Source: Synechococcus sp. BIOS-U3-1 | Lineage (GTDB): Bacteria > Cyanobacteriota > Cyanobacteriia > PCC-6307 > Cyanobiaceae | Direction of reading: 5' to 3' | DNA: 64,000 bases | NCBI RefSeq assembly: GCF_014279975.1 | Contig: NZ_CP047936.1 | Location: forward strand, 124,001 to 188,000 | Shown here: positions 29,128 to 38,234 of the stretch, in pieces | How positions within the stretch are numbered: position 1 is the stretch's first letter | Layout: each line of letters starts with the position of its first letter | Made by a program: the position numbers and the translations under genes | Notes under the pieces: model-generated | The model's database searches: none | The model's input: only the letters and a program-made list of their open reading frames with translations | Told to the model about the DNA's origin: nothing

Positions 29128-29391
29128 ATGAGTGGTGAGCGCGTAGGTTTCCGCTTCAAGCACGCCGATGCGGTGGTCAAGCGCAATCCCCAGGGGCGTT
29201 CCCGCCGCGGCTGGGTGATGGAGCCGGTTGAACAAACCACCAGCAGAGGCACCAAGATGCCCGCCTATCGGATTCGCTGGCGTGACAGCGAGCGTCCGGA
29301 GATCGTGCTTCAGCACATGCTGATTGCCGATCCTGATCCAACCCCACCACCCGAGAACGTGAGTCTCGAGCCTCCTGCTCCAAAGGCCTGA
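29128..29391 (+). CDS. small basic protein, possibly linked to hercynine metabolism
   Basis: An 87-residue protein with a compact basic core (VGFRFKHADAVVKRNPQGRS and MPAYRIRWRDSERPEIVLQH) and a Pro-rich acidic tail. It looks like a small beta fold. It is preceded by a good -10 element and lies convergent with the ergothioneine operon; marine cyanobacteria commonly keep a small gene here. Families named hercynine metabolism small protein exist in cyanobacteria and this could be one, but I cannot confirm membership by eye. ATG 29128 is preferred over an upstream in-frame start inside lysS. Confidence 0.7.
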   Translation: MSGERVGFRFKHADAVVKRNPQGRSRRGWVMEPVEQTTSRGTKMPAYRIRWRDSERPEIVLQHMLIADPDPTPPPENVSLEPPAPKA

Positions 29392-29403
29392 TCGCCCGCT
29401 GGA

Positions 29404-29889
29404 TCAGCTGAGCCCCTGGCGTCGCCTTAGGTCCTCGAGCTCCTGGTGGGCTTCAAATAAGGCCCAGTCTTCATCCAGGCTGCGATGCCCTCGTTGTTGT
29501 GAAGCTTTCTGATTGAGACGGGAAATCTGCTGATCTAGATCTCGGAAATTCCCACCCAGCTCATCCAGCTCGCTCCAGAGATCCCTGCCTTGATCCATCA
29601 GGCTGGTCACATGCTGTTCAGCGCGCAATGCCAGGTCATTGGCTCCAGCGTTTCGGGCCTTTCTGGTGCGCTCTCCCCAGGCTTGGACCTGCTCAGCGAG
29701 TGAAAGCAGTTGACGTCTCAGGTCTCTGGCCTGGATCTGCATCAGATCGCGGCGACTACTCAGATCGCGCTGTCGATCCTGTAGATGCTGTTCGTGCAGC
29801 AGGAGGTCTTGATCGGGATTGGAGCGCAGGAATGCATCCAACCGCTCTTCCAGATTCTGTTCAAGCTGATCCAGCCATGTCGGCGACAT
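29404..29889 (-). CDS. coiled-coil accessory protein of the ergothioneine operon
   Basis: A 161-residue, almost wholly helical and charged protein with heptad-like Leu spacing over its whole length (for example RDLRRQLLSLAEQVQAWGER and DLWSELDELGGNFRDLDQQI). It has no signal peptide or membrane helix. It matches my memory of the cyanobacterial family called hercynine metabolism protein (TIGR04376), defined by its position beside egtB and egtD. That assignment rests on resemblance and on its place 62 bases downstream of egtD on the same strand. Molecular role unknown. Confidence 0.75.
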   Translation of the reverse strand: MSPTWLDQLEQNLEERLDAFLRSNPDQDLLLHEQHLQDRQRDLSSRRDLMQIQARDLRRQLLSLAEQVQAWGERTRKARNAGANDLALRAEQHVTSLMDQGRDLWSELDELGGNFRDLDQQISRLNQKASQQRGHRSLDEDWALFEAHQELEDLRRRQGLS

Positions 29890-29951
29890 CAGTCAGTCCT
29901 GCCAGCTTTGCTCACATTCATGGTGATGCTCGGGGCTCGACATGTCTCTGT

Positions 29952-30923
29952 TTAGTCTGCCGCTTCCAGCCAGTGCAGGGAGAGGTCATCGGCGGGATCA
30001 TGCCAGCGGCGGCACCAGCGCCAGCCTGCGTCTTTTGCCAGTTCACGGGCCATTTCCATTGTGTACTTGACGCTGTACTCGGTCACAAGCGGTTGTCCGG
30101 CGCTGAAGGTCCAGGGCTCACCAGCCACCGACACCGTCTGATGGCATTCGCTGATCAGACCCATGCGGACGCGGCTCTCCATCTCCTGCCAGACGGCCTC
30201 ATAACGGAATTGATCTGGATTGAAATCGGCGCCCAGATCGCTGTTCAATCTTTGCAGCAGGTTATGGGCGAAGGCGGCGGAGATTCCTGCGGCATCGTTG
30301 TAAGCGGCCTCAATTCTGGTCTTTGATTTGGGCTGGTCAAGGCCCAGTAATAGCGGTCCTCCATCGAGCAATCGCCTGAATCGGCGCAGCAGTGCAATGG
30401 CCTCATCGCGAGTGAAGTTGCCGAGGGAACTGCCTGGAAAGAACCCCACACGCCTTGCCCCACGGATCAAGGGATGGTTTGGAAGGGCATCAAGCTGACT
30501 GTGATCGCAGCAGATTCCTAGCATCGGCACCTGAGGATGTTGGGCCTGAAGTGCTGCCGTTGACTGGACCAGGTGGTCCGCGCTGATATCGAGAGCCACA
30601 TAGGCGGCAGGGCGCATCGCTTCTAGCAGTGGCCCGACCTTGCGGGCGCTGCCTGCGCCGAATTCGACGATCACCCCTGATCCAATGGCACGGGCCATGT
30701 CCGCGGCTGATGACTTCAGCAAGGCGATTTCCGTTCGGGTGAGGCTGTACTCCGGTTGCTGGCAGATCTGATCAAACAGTCGAGACCCCTCCTTGTCGTA
30801 CAAGAACCACGCTGGTAACTGGCGGGGTTCGCGTTGCAGACCGTCTTGTACGAGTCGATGCATGTCCGCGCTGGGAGGATGCAGATCGATCAGCTGGGGA
30901 CGCGCAGACGTTTGGGTTGTCAT
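29952..30923 (-). CDS. egtD: L-histidine N-alpha-methyltransferase (ergothioneine biosynthesis)
   Basis: Trimethylates histidine to hercynine using three SAM. The 323-residue product has the EgtD signature PAWFLYDKEGSRLFDQICQQ and EYSLTRTEIALL near the N-terminus, the SAM motif VIVEFGAGSARKVGPLL, YVALDISADHLVQS, FFPGSSLGNFTRDEA (conserved substrate/cofactor loop) and LLLGLDQPKS. ATG 30923 overlaps the egtB stop by four bases, so the two genes are translationally coupled. Confidence 0.96.
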   Translation of the reverse strand: MTTQTSARPQLIDLHPPSADMHRLVQDGLQREPRQLPAWFLYDKEGSRLFDQICQQPEYSLTRTEIALLKSSAADMARAIGSGVIVEFGAGSARKVGPLLEAMRPAAYVALDISADHLVQSTAALQAQHPQVPMLGICCDHSQLDALPNHPLIRGARRVGFFPGSSLGNFTRDEAIALLRRFRRLLDGGPLLLGLDQPKSKTRIEAAYNDAAGISAAFAHNLLQRLNSDLGADFNPDQFRYEAVWQEMESRVRMGLISECHQTVSVAGEPWTFSAGQPLVTEYSVKYTMEMARELAKDAGWRWCRRWHDPADDLSLHWLEAAD

Positions 30924-32140
30924 TGGGCCAGGCGCAGACCTGCCGCCATCCAGCGGCTGGCCGGGGTGAAAAAGTTCCGATAAGTGTCGCGGGAATGCCC
31001 TCTGGGTGTGAGTTGGCTGCTGCCCCGCAGCACGAACTGGGAGCTCATGAATTTGCCGTTGTATTCGCCCACAGCACCAGCCGCAGCTTGAAAGCCCGGG
31101 TAGGGGCGATAGGGGCTTGAGGTCCATTGCCAGAGCTGGCCATGGCTCTGTTGAAGTGATGCGCCATGTTCACAGCTGGCCAGCTCCCATTCCGCTTCAC
31201 TCGGTAGGCGAGCTCCGGTCCAGCGTGCATAGGCATCCGCTTCGAACCAGCTGAGGTGGCGCACGGGCAAATGATCCTCCAGTGAGCTGCGGCCAGCGAG
31301 GGTGAACTCCCACTTCCAGGGACCTTGTCCGTCGCGATCGCGTCGCCAGTAGCGGGGTGCATCCCAGTTGCGCTGACTGCGCACTGCCCAGCCCTCGCTC
31401 ATCCAGAGCTCAGGACGCTGGTAACCGCCATCGTCGATAAAGCACCGGTAATCACCATTGCTCACCAGTCGAGCAGCAATGCTGAAGGGCTCCAGCCAGG
31501 TTCGATGCCGTGGCCTCTCGTTGTCGAAGTGGAAGGCATCACCGCTGTGGCCGACTTCCACTAAGCCCCCACCGCAGTTGAGCCAGGGTCCATGCCTGAG
31601 TGAACCGCTTGCTTTGGCGGTTGTGATGGGTTGAGGGTCAAACGGTTCAGACCAGTCGCTGCGATAGGCCGGTTCGAGTGGCTGACGGCTGAATCCATCC
31701 AGCAGGTCCATCAGCATCAGTTCCTGATGCTGCTGCTCATGGTGAAGGCCCAGTTCCACCAGGTCCAGCCACGGTGCTTCGCTATTGCGCTCCAAAAGCT
31801 GTTCCAGAGCCAGATTCACCCGTTTCCGCCAGGCGGAAACCTCATCCATCGGTGGGCGGCTGAGCAGTCCTCGTTGGGGTCGCGGCTGGCGTGGGCCAAC
31901 AGCGTCGTAATAGGAGTTGAATAGGTAACTCCAGCGAGGGTCCGCGGGGACATAGTCGGGATGGTGGGGCTTCAGCACGAAGGTTTCGAAGAACCAGGTC
32001 GTGTGAGCCAGGTGCCACTTGGGTGGACTGGCATCGGCCATGCCTTGCAGATTGAGGTCTTCGGCATGGAGGGGCTCAATCAGTTCCTCACTGGTACGAC
32101 GCACCTCCATCAGTCGATTCAGGAGTGAGCCGCAGGCCAT
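30920..32140 (-). CDS. egtB: ergothioneine sulfoxide synthase-type non-heme iron enzyme
   Basis: Oxidatively joins hercynine to a thiol substrate (gamma-glutamylcysteine or cysteine) to form the sulfoxide. The 406-residue product has an N-terminal DinB-like domain with the iron ligands in KWHLAHTTWFFE and LGLHHEQQHQELMLMDLL. It ends in a formylglycine-generating-enzyme-like C-type-lectin domain (HLSWFEADAYARWTGARLPS, AEWELASCEHG, RGSSQLTPRGHSRDTYRNFF). No egtA, egtC or egtE is present here, so as in other short-operon bacteria the thiol donor and the final C-S lyase are unassigned. ATG 32140; divergent from the kinase-like gene. Confidence 0.95.
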   Translation of the reverse strand: MACGSLLNRLMEVRRTSEELIEPLHAEDLNLQGMADASPPKWHLAHTTWFFETFVLKPHHPDYVPADPRWSYLFNSYYDAVGPRQPRPQRGLLSRPPMDEVSAWRKRVNLALEQLLERNSEAPWLDLVELGLHHEQQHQELMLMDLLDGFSRQPLEPAYRSDWSEPFDPQPITTAKASGSLRHGPWLNCGGGLVEVGHSGDAFHFDNERPRHRTWLEPFSIAARLVSNGDYRCFIDDGGYQRPELWMSEGWAVRSQRNWDAPRYWRRDRDGQGPWKWEFTLAGRSSLEDHLPVRHLSWFEADAYARWTGARLPSEAEWELASCEHGASLQQSHGQLWQWTSSPYRPYPGFQAAAGAVGEYNGKFMSSQFVLRGSSQLTPRGHSRDTYRNFFTPASRWMAAGLRLAQ

Positions 32141-32234
32141 GGAGGGAAATCATGCTGGCGGTGACGTTAGTGGGATCCCCCTCGGGTGTCAGCGCAGCAC
32201 TGCCCCTACCATCGGCCCAAATCGCAGCTCCTTT

Positions 32235-34271
32235 GTGATCGGCACGTTGCTGGCCGACCGGTATCGCCTGGACCGTTGTCTGTCCTCTGATCCGGACCAT
32301 CCCCAGGGGACTCTCTGGCGTGCCGCTGACCAGTTGGCTGGCGATGCACCCGTTGCGTTGCGGCAACTCAACGAGCAGGCGACTCAGGATCGCTTTCGCC
32401 GTCTGTGGCCGTCGATGCAGTCACTGCTGCATCCCCAGATTCCACGTTTTGGAGGGCTGCTTGAGGAACAGGGTTGCCTATGGCTGGTGCGTGAGTGGCA
32501 GGAGGGCTCAAGTCTGAGTCAGATCCAGACTCAACGTCTCCAGCGTCAATTGGTGTTTGGCGCAGGAGAGGTGCTGCTTCTGATGAGGCAGCTGTTGCCA
32601 CCTCTTGCGGTGCTGCATGGTCAGGAGCTGGTCCATGGCGATCTCAATCCCCGCAATCTGCTGCGGCGCGATCAGGATTGTCTGCCTGTGTTGTTGGATT
32701 TTGGGTTGCTGCAGCGCTGCGGTCAGCAGCCTCTGACTGCAGCGACACCGGCCTTTGCGCCTCGCGCCCAGGTTCGGCAGGACCCTGCAGCTGCGTGGAT
32801 GGATCTGCATGGTCTCGGTGTGTCGGCTCTGACTCTGCTCACCGGCCGTCCCCCTGCGCAGTTGTTGCAGGCTGATGCAGAGGCCTGGCAACTCCCCAAC
32901 GATCTCGACTTGGAACCTGCTTACCGGCAGGTGTTGGAACGGTTGCTCTCAGAGCAGCCTGAACGCCGTTTTGAGGTGGCTGCTGATGCCCTCCAGGCTT
33001 TGCAGGCTGTATCGATGCCTGAAACAACTGGTCCCCAGGCCCGGGCTGAGCGCACCCTGGTTTTGGCTCCAGCGGTGCCTGATGACTCACCGCCCGTGGT
33101 GAGTGGCTCTCCAGATTTGCCAAGGATCGTCACTCCGTCAGGGCAGGAATCCCGGCGCCGCCCTTCTGCAGAGCAGCGCCAGCTTGCGGCGGAAGGCCGC
33201 TTATGGCCCGTTGTCGGAGCACTGTTGATTTCGGCTCTTGTGGGAACAGCCATCGGTTGGTTTCTGCTCACTCGCGGCAATCCTCCCGCTGGTGCTCCCT
33301 CCACGGAGCGCGATGTGATCGGTCGTTCCCCTTCCGCGAGTCTTCCTCCGGCGGAAGTGGATCAACGACAGCAACTGCTCAGTCGTCTGCGAGCTTTGCA
33401 GGTCGATCGCAGTTGGTTTCTGCAGTTGGTGGATGCAAGCCTGATGGCTCGTTTCCCGGAGCGTGGCGGTCGCCTGCCCAGTGACTCACTTGAGGATGCC
33501 CCTTTAAGGAGTGTCTGGAATGAACTCGCCGAGGAGTGGCTGGCCAGGGTGGAACAACTGCCGCCGGTTCTGCGCAGTCGCCTGGGACAGCTCAAACCTG
33601 CTGACTGGCAGAGGCAACGCCAGGCCCTTGTGTCGCAGGGTGTGAACAGCAAGGTGGTGGAGCAACTGGTCAGCGCTTCGGCACAGGCGTTGCTTCCGGG
33701 TGTGCCGCCAGGAGTGAAGCCGCCTGAGCCTTTCCGTCAGTTGTGGATCGCCGCAGCATTGCGCAGCCTTGAGGAGGTGCGAATTGAGCAGGTCAAAGCG
33801 CGTGCTCAGGCGCCCACGGTGTTGTCTAGTCGTGTGTCCGCGGGCGGTGCGCGCCTGATCTCAATCTCGGTCCCAGCAGCTCGCCGCCTGGTGTTGGGCA
33901 TCAACGGCACGCCTTTGATGCAAATGACTGTTTACGGAGCCAATGGGGAGGTGGCTGCCGATCGTGGACCACTGCGCGTCGTGACTCTGCCTGTGGAGGC
34001 AGGCTCGCCTGTGCAGGTGCTGGTCACCAACGATGGAGTGTCTTCCGGTTTGTTAACGCTCTCCTGCCGTGCCGATGCACCAGCACCAACGCCGCTGCCA
34101 GAGGTGGACCTCAACCCGATTCCCGATCCCGCTACTGGGGCGGAGGGCCCTGTCGAGGCGCTTCCAGAACCTTCCGGCCCCCGGCCTGCAGGTGCTGAGG
34201 ATCCTCCTGTTGAAGAGACCGACATGCCCAGCGCATTGCCCGGTGAATCCACCCCTGAACCCACCTCTTGA
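32235..34271 (+). CDS. membrane-anchored kinase-like protein with degenerate active site
   Basis: A 678-residue protein with a Ser/Thr-kinase fold at the N-terminus (about 1-270), one transmembrane helix (WPVVGALLISALVGTAIGWF, about 321-340) and a large presumed extracytoplasmic part with a Pro-rich tail. It keeps HGDLNPRNLL (Asp136, Asn141) and LDFGLL (Asp155) but has no glycine-rich loop, and Arg43 stands where the ATP-anchoring Lys of VAIK should be (VALRQL). It may therefore be a pseudokinase or a low-activity enzyme. GTG 32235 fits the domain start (VIGTLLADRYRLDR) and leaves a 94-base promoter gap to egtB; ATG 32139 is possible. Confidence 0.82.
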   Translation: MIGTLLADRYRLDRCLSSDPDHPQGTLWRAADQLAGDAPVALRQLNEQATQDRFRRLWPSMQSLLHPQIPRFGGLLEEQGCLWLVREWQEGSSLSQIQTQRLQRQLVFGAGEVLLLMRQLLPPLAVLHGQELVHGDLNPRNLLRRDQDCLPVLLDFGLLQRCGQQPLTAATPAFAPRAQVRQDPAAAWMDLHGLGVSALTLLTGRPPAQLLQADAEAWQLPNDLDLEPAYRQVLERLLSEQPERRFEVAADALQALQAVSMPETTGPQARAERTLVLAPAVPDDSPPVVSGSPDLPRIVTPSGQESRRRPSAEQRQLAAEGRLWPVVGALLISALVGTAIGWFLLTRGNPPAGAPSTERDVIGRSPSASLPPAEVDQRQQLLSRLRALQVDRSWFLQLVDASLMARFPERGGRLPSDSLEDAPLRSVWNELAEEWLARVEQLPPVLRSRLGQLKPADWQRQRQALVSQGVNSKVVEQLVSASAQALLPGVPPGVKPPEPFRQLWIAAALRSLEEVRIEQVKARAQAPTVLSSRVSAGGARLISISVPAARRLVLGINGTPLMQMTVYGANGEVAADRGPLRVVTLPVEAGSPVQVLVTNDGVSSGLLTLSCRADAPAPTPLPEVDLNPIPDPATGAEGPVEALPEPSGPRPAGAEDPPVEETDMPSALPGESTPEPTS

Positions 34272-34326
34272 ACCCATTGCACCGTCGCAGGAGCAATGCA
34301 ATCAGGACCCTTGAGGCGGCAGTGAT

Positions 34327-34821
34327 TCAGTAGCGGGCAATGGCAGCTCGGGTCTCTTTCTTGATTTGTTTGTCCTTTGCGGCAGCGCGCTTGTCATGCA
34401 ACTTGCGCCCTTTCCCTAGACCGATGGTGAGCTTGATCCACGATCCCTGCAGATGCATGTTCAGCGGGATCAGCGTCAATCCTTTCTGATCAAGTTGCCC
34501 ACGTAATTTGTCGATTTCGCGCCGGTGGGCGAGCAACCTTCTCACTCGCAGCGGATCGTGGTTGAAGTACCCGCTTGCATGGGTGTGAGGTGAGATATGC
34601 ACGTTGTGCAGCTGCATTTCACCGTGGCGGATCAGGCAGAAACCATCCCGGAGATTGGCCTGGCCGGCTCGGATGGATTTCACCTCGGTGCCCACCAGCT
34701 CAATGCCAGTTTCCAGCGTTTCCAGGATGTCGTACTGATGCCTGGCCAGCCTGTTGTCGGCCAGTAAGCGGTTGGCCGCGGCTCGAGCCGCCGCGTTTTT
34801 CTTGCCTCCACCTTTGGCCAT
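34327..34821 (-). CDS. smpB: tmRNA-binding protein SmpB
   Basis: Partner of tmRNA in ribosome rescue. The 164-residue product has the OB-fold motifs [55 protein letters not shown] and [13 protein letters not shown], with the basic C-terminal tail [20 protein letters not shown] that mimics mRNA in the decoding channel. I chose ATG 34821 (MAKGGGKKN); the frame is open further upstream but would run across the ruvB start region. Convergent with the kinase-like gene. Confidence 0.96.
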   Translation of the reverse strand: MAKGGGKKNAAARAAANRLLADNRLARHQYDILETLETGIELVGTEVKSIRAGQANLRDGFCLIRHGEMQLHNVHISPHTHASGYFNHDPLRVRRLLAHRREIDKLRGQLDQKGLTLIPLNMHLQGSWIKLTIGLGKGRKLHDKRAAAKDKQIKKETRAAIARY

Positions 34822-34885
34822 TGCCTGTTTGGCCTCGCGGCCGCTTGATGCTCCGACCCTATCCAGGGCTCGGTACTCTTCCCAC

Positions 34886-35950
34886 ATGGCCATTGTTTCC
34901 TCTAGCGCCGGATCCCCACGTCCACGCAAGGAGCGTGAGCCCAATCGAGTGGTCGACGCAGTTCGGCAGCCAGGAGACGATCACGATCCAGCGGCGCTGA
35001 CGTCTCGTGACGACGGCTTAAGGCCCAAGTGTCTGAAGGACTACATCGGTCAGCGTGAGCTCAAGCAGGTGCTTGGCATTGCGGTGCAAGCCGCGCTGGG
35101 TCGCGGTGATGCACTCGATCATGTGCTGCTGTACGGCCCGCCCGGTCTTGGCAAAACGACCATGGCCATGGTGTTGGCTGAGGAGCTGGGGGTGAAATGC
35201 CGCATCACCAGTGCTCCCGCTTTAGAGCGCCCCCGCGACATCGTTGGTCTGTTGGTGAATCTGCAGCCACGGGAGCTGCTGTTCATTGATGAAATCCATC
35301 GACTCAGTCGTGTGGCCGAGGAGTTGCTCTATCCGGCTATGGAGGATCGTCGACTCGACCTCACCGTGGGCAAGGGAAGTACCGCTCGAACTCGTGCACT
35401 GGACTTACCGCCGTTCACATTGGTCGGTGCCACAACCCGCGCAGGTGCGCTGAGTTCACCACTGCGCGATCGCTTTGGCTTGATTCAACGGCTTGAGTTC
35501 TACGGCTTGGAGGACTTGCAGTCGATTGTGGAGCGAGCCGCTGGTTTGCTCGAGCTCGATCTAACGGCTGATGCTTGCGCTGAGATTGCACTCCGCTGCA
35601 GGGGGACGCCTCGTATTGCCAACCGACTGTTGCGCCGGGTGCGAGATGTGGCTTGTGTCCGGGACTGCTCCGGAGCGATCGACCGTGGGTTGGTCGATGA
35701 AGCCCTCACCTTGCATCGGGTCGATGGCCGGGGTCTGGATGCGAGTGATCGCAGGCTGCTGGAGCTGCTGCTCCAATCCCATGGAGGCGGTCCCGCCGGA
35801 CTGGATACGCTTGCGGCGGCCCTTGGAGAAGATCCCACCACCTTGGAGTCAGTGGTTGAACCGTATCTACTGCAGCTCGGCTTCCTGCAGCGCACGCCCC
35901 GTGGCCGGGTGGTGACGGCTGCTGGTCGTGACCACCTTTCAGCAGCTTGA
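34886..35950 (+). CDS. ruvB: Holliday junction branch-migration ATPase RuvB
   Basis: AAA+ motor that drives branch migration with RuvA. The 354-residue product has [20 protein letters not shown], Walker [21 protein letters not shown], Walker [21 protein letters not shown], the sensor and arginine-finger segment [18 protein letters not shown], and the winged-helix DNA-binding C-domain ([19 protein letters not shown]). ATG 34886 gives a somewhat long N-terminal leader of about 50 residues, which is usual in this group. Divergent from smpB with a 64-base gap. Confidence 0.96.
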   Translation: MAIVSSSAGSPRPRKEREPNRVVDAVRQPGDDHDPAALTSRDDGLRPKCLKDYIGQRELKQVLGIAVQAALGRGDALDHVLLYGPPGLGKTTMAMVLAEELGVKCRITSAPALERPRDIVGLLVNLQPRELLFIDEIHRLSRVAEELLYPAMEDRRLDLTVGKGSTARTRALDLPPFTLVGATTRAGALSSPLRDRFGLIQRLEFYGLEDLQSIVERAAGLLELDLTADACAEIALRCRGTPRIANRLLRRVRDVACVRDCSGAIDRGLVDEALTLHRVDGRGLDASDRRLLELLLQSHGGGPAGLDTLAAALGEDPTTLESVVEPYLLQLGFLQRTPRGRVVTAAGRDHLSAA

Positions 35951-36042
35951 TACTGACTTTTTTAACTCTCAGCCTTCTCACTGAGCCAGTCGGGCTCGAT
36001 ACGCTGACGGGAGCTTTCAACGACCAACCAGGAGCCGCTTAG

Positions 36043-36834
36043 ATGAGGTGGAAGGAACTCCTGTTTGGCTGGTCCCTGTCTCTGCTCGTTCTTCTGGTCC
36101 CTTTCTCGGCAGAAGCCGCCGAGGTGGATGCGCTACCTCAGCTGTTCGATCGTGCTCTTGCTCTCAGCCGTGCCGGAGATCCGCAGCAGGCACTTCCGAT
36201 CTGGGATCAGGTTCTGGAAATCGCTCCAAACGATGCGGCGGCTTGGAGCAACCGCGGCAATATCCGTTTGATGCTGGGTGATCCAGAGGGAGCCATCGCC
36301 GATCAAACCCGCTCCATGGAGTTGGCCCCCAATGATGCTGACCCCCATCTCAATCGCGGTACCGCTGAAGAGGCTTTGCAGCGTTGGTCTGATGCCGCAG
36401 CTGATTACGACTGGATTTTAGAAAGAGACCCCAGCGATGCTTCAGCCCTCTACAACCTCGGCAATGTGCGTGGATCCGAGGGTGAATGGCAGGAAGCCCA
36501 GCGTCTCTATCGCTTAGCGGCCGATGCAAGGCCAGGATTTGCGATGGCCCGGTCGAGTGATGCTCTAGCTCTTTACCAGCTCAATGATTTGAAAGAAGCA
36601 GAACGAAACCTGCGCAATCTGATCCGGCGTTACCCACTGTTCGCCGATGCGCGGGCGGCCTTGAGTGCTTTGCTCTGGAGTGAAGGGTCGCGTGGTGAAG
36701 CGGAAAGCCATTGGGCCGCTGCCTCAGGCCTTGATCCCAGTTATCGCGATGCTGCCTGGCTGGCCGAGGTGCGTCGTTGGCCGCCACGACCGATTGCTGA
36801 TCTACAGCGCTTTCTTGCTTTGGAGGTGTCATGA
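36043..36834 (+). CDS. exported tetratricopeptide-repeat protein
   Basis: A 263-residue protein with an N-terminal signal peptide (LLFGWSLSLLVLLVPFSAEA, cleavage likely after AEA at about residue 25). About five TPR units follow, for example AAWSNRGNIRLMLGDPEGAI and ALYNLGNVRGSEGEWQEAQR. TPRs mediate protein binding; homologues in cyanobacteria are often lumenal or periplasmic assembly factors, but the partner here is unknown. ATG 36043 has a GGAG site eight bases upstream. Overlaps the M20 gene as ATGA, opening a four-gene run. Confidence 0.88.
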   Translation: MRWKELLFGWSLSLLVLLVPFSAEAAEVDALPQLFDRALALSRAGDPQQALPIWDQVLEIAPNDAAAWSNRGNIRLMLGDPEGAIADQTRSMELAPNDADPHLNRGTAEEALQRWSDAAADYDWILERDPSDASALYNLGNVRGSEGEWQEAQRLYRLAADARPGFAMARSSDALALYQLNDLKEAERNLRNLIRRYPLFADARAALSALLWSEGSRGEAESHWAAASGLDPSYRDAAWLAEVRRWPPRPIADLQRFLALEVS

Positions 36835-38003
36835 ACCTCACTGCCACCTGGTCCGAGCGACTCGACGCCCTGTTGCCTGACTTGATTGCGTTTCGTCGTC
36901 ACCTGCATGCTCATCCTGAGCTCAGTGGGGAAGAACACCAAACGGCTGCGCTGATTGCTGGCGATCTGCGTCAAGCCGGTTGGCGCGTTCGCGAAGGCGT
37001 TGGACGCACGGGTGTGGTGGCTGATCTTGGCCCCGAGCAGGGGCCGAAACTCGGCTTGCGCTTGGATATGGATGCTCTGCCCATTGAGGAGAAAACAGAC
37101 TTGCCCTATGCCTCCCTGCGGCAGGGAGTGATGCATGCTTGCGGGCACGACCTGCACAGCACGGTGGGCCTGGGGGTGGCCAGATTGCTGGCGGCTGAGC
37201 CGCATCTACCTGTTGGGATGCGCTTGTTGTTTCAGCCAGCGGAGGAAATCGCTCAAGGCGCACGCTGGATGCGCGAGGCAGGAGCCACCGATGGCCTTCA
37301 AGCGCTGTTCGGCTTGCATGTTTTCCCCTCCCTTCCTGTAGGCAGCGTGGGTTTGCGTAGCGGCAGCCTCACAGCGGCGGCGGGCGAGCTGGAAATCGAG
37401 ATCAACGGCCAGGCTGGCCATGGTGCCAGGCCTCATCAGTCGGTGGATGCGATCTGGATCGCCTCGAGGGTGGTCACCGGCCTTCAGGAAGCGATCAGTC
37501 GCAGGCTTGATGCTCTGCATCCGGTAGTAGTGAGCTTCGGGCGAATCGAAGGAGGCAAGGCGTTCAACGTGATTGCTGATCGGGTCACCCTGCTGGGTAC
37601 GGTGCGCTGCCTGTCCAACGATCTGCACGATCATCTGCCCCGTTGGATCGAGGACACGGTGCGAGCTCTTTGCGAGGGTTTCGGTGCCACGGCAACAGTG
37701 CGCTACCGCTGTATTGCTCCACCCGTTGATAACGACGCCAGACTCACGGCTCTGCTCGAGCGTTGTGCGATCGAGCAGCTTGGCCCGGATCAAGTCTTGC
37801 GATTGGAACAGCCCTCTTTGGGCGCCGAGGATTTTGCTGAGTTGATCAGGGATGTGCCGGGAATGATGTTTCGGCTCGGTGTGGCGGGTTCTGAGGGATG
37901 TGCACCGCTTCACAACGGCCATTTCTTACCTGATGAACGCTGCCTGGGGGTCGGTATTCGGGTGCTCACAGCAGCGATGCTGGCTTGGGAGCCGACGCCA
38001 TGA
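36831..38003 (+). CDS. M20D-family amidohydrolase / zinc peptidase
   Basis: A 390-residue amidohydrolase of the N-acyl-amino-acid/IAA-conjugate hydrolase group. It has FRRHLHAHPELSGEEHQTAA, the Asp motif LGLRLDMDALPIEEKT, the metal-binding MHACGHDLHSTVGLGVARLL, LLFQPAEEIAQGARWM (catalytic Glu) and a dimerisation domain with GQAGHGARPHQSVDAI. The last metal-site His is in APLHNGHFLPDERCL. Metal may be Zn or Mn; substrate unknown. Coupled on both sides by four-base overlaps. Confidence 0.93.
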   Translation: MNLTATWSERLDALLPDLIAFRRHLHAHPELSGEEHQTAALIAGDLRQAGWRVREGVGRTGVVADLGPEQGPKLGLRLDMDALPIEEKTDLPYASLRQGVMHACGHDLHSTVGLGVARLLAAEPHLPVGMRLLFQPAEEIAQGARWMREAGATDGLQALFGLHVFPSLPVGSVGLRSGSLTAAAGELEIEINGQAGHGARPHQSVDAIWIASRVVTGLQEAISRRLDALHPVVVSFGRIEGGKAFNVIADRVTLLGTVRCLSNDLHDHLPRWIEDTVRALCEGFGATATVRYRCIAPPVDNDARLTALLERCAIEQLGPDQVLRLEQPSLGAEDFAELIRDVPGMMFRLGVAGSEGCAPLHNGHFLPDERCLGVGIRVLTAAMLAWEPTP

Positions 38004-38230
38004 ATCGTCCGCCTCGCACCCATCTGCATGTCTTGTTGTCTTTGGCAGCTCCTTTGCTGGTGTGTCTGGGCGTCTTAGCGCTTGTCCAGAGGGAGGGCAC
38101 CGAGCGTTGGCAATCTGTTCCTGCCATCCTGGTCGGTTCCGGCTTGGTGATTCACGCAGTGGTGGGTCGTCGTCGTCGGCGGCACAAGCTGCTAGTGGCT
38201 TTGCGAAGCAGTCGTTTTCAGGAGGATTGA
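38000..38230 (+). CDS. small membrane protein, function unknown
   Basis: A 76-residue protein with two hydrophobic segments (HVLLSLAAPLLVCLGVLALV and VPAILVGSGLVIHAVV) joined by a short charged loop, followed by a run of arginines (RRRRR, about residue 57-61) that marks the cytoplasmic side. No family recognised. ATG 38000 overlaps the amidohydrolase stop as ATGA, and a strong GGAGG at its own 3' end serves the next gene, so it belongs to the same transcript. Confidence 0.75.
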   Translation: MNRPPRTHLHVLLSLAAPLLVCLGVLALVQREGTERWQSVPAILVGSGLVIHAVVGRRRRRHKLLVALRSSRFQED

Positions 38231-38234
38231 GTTG

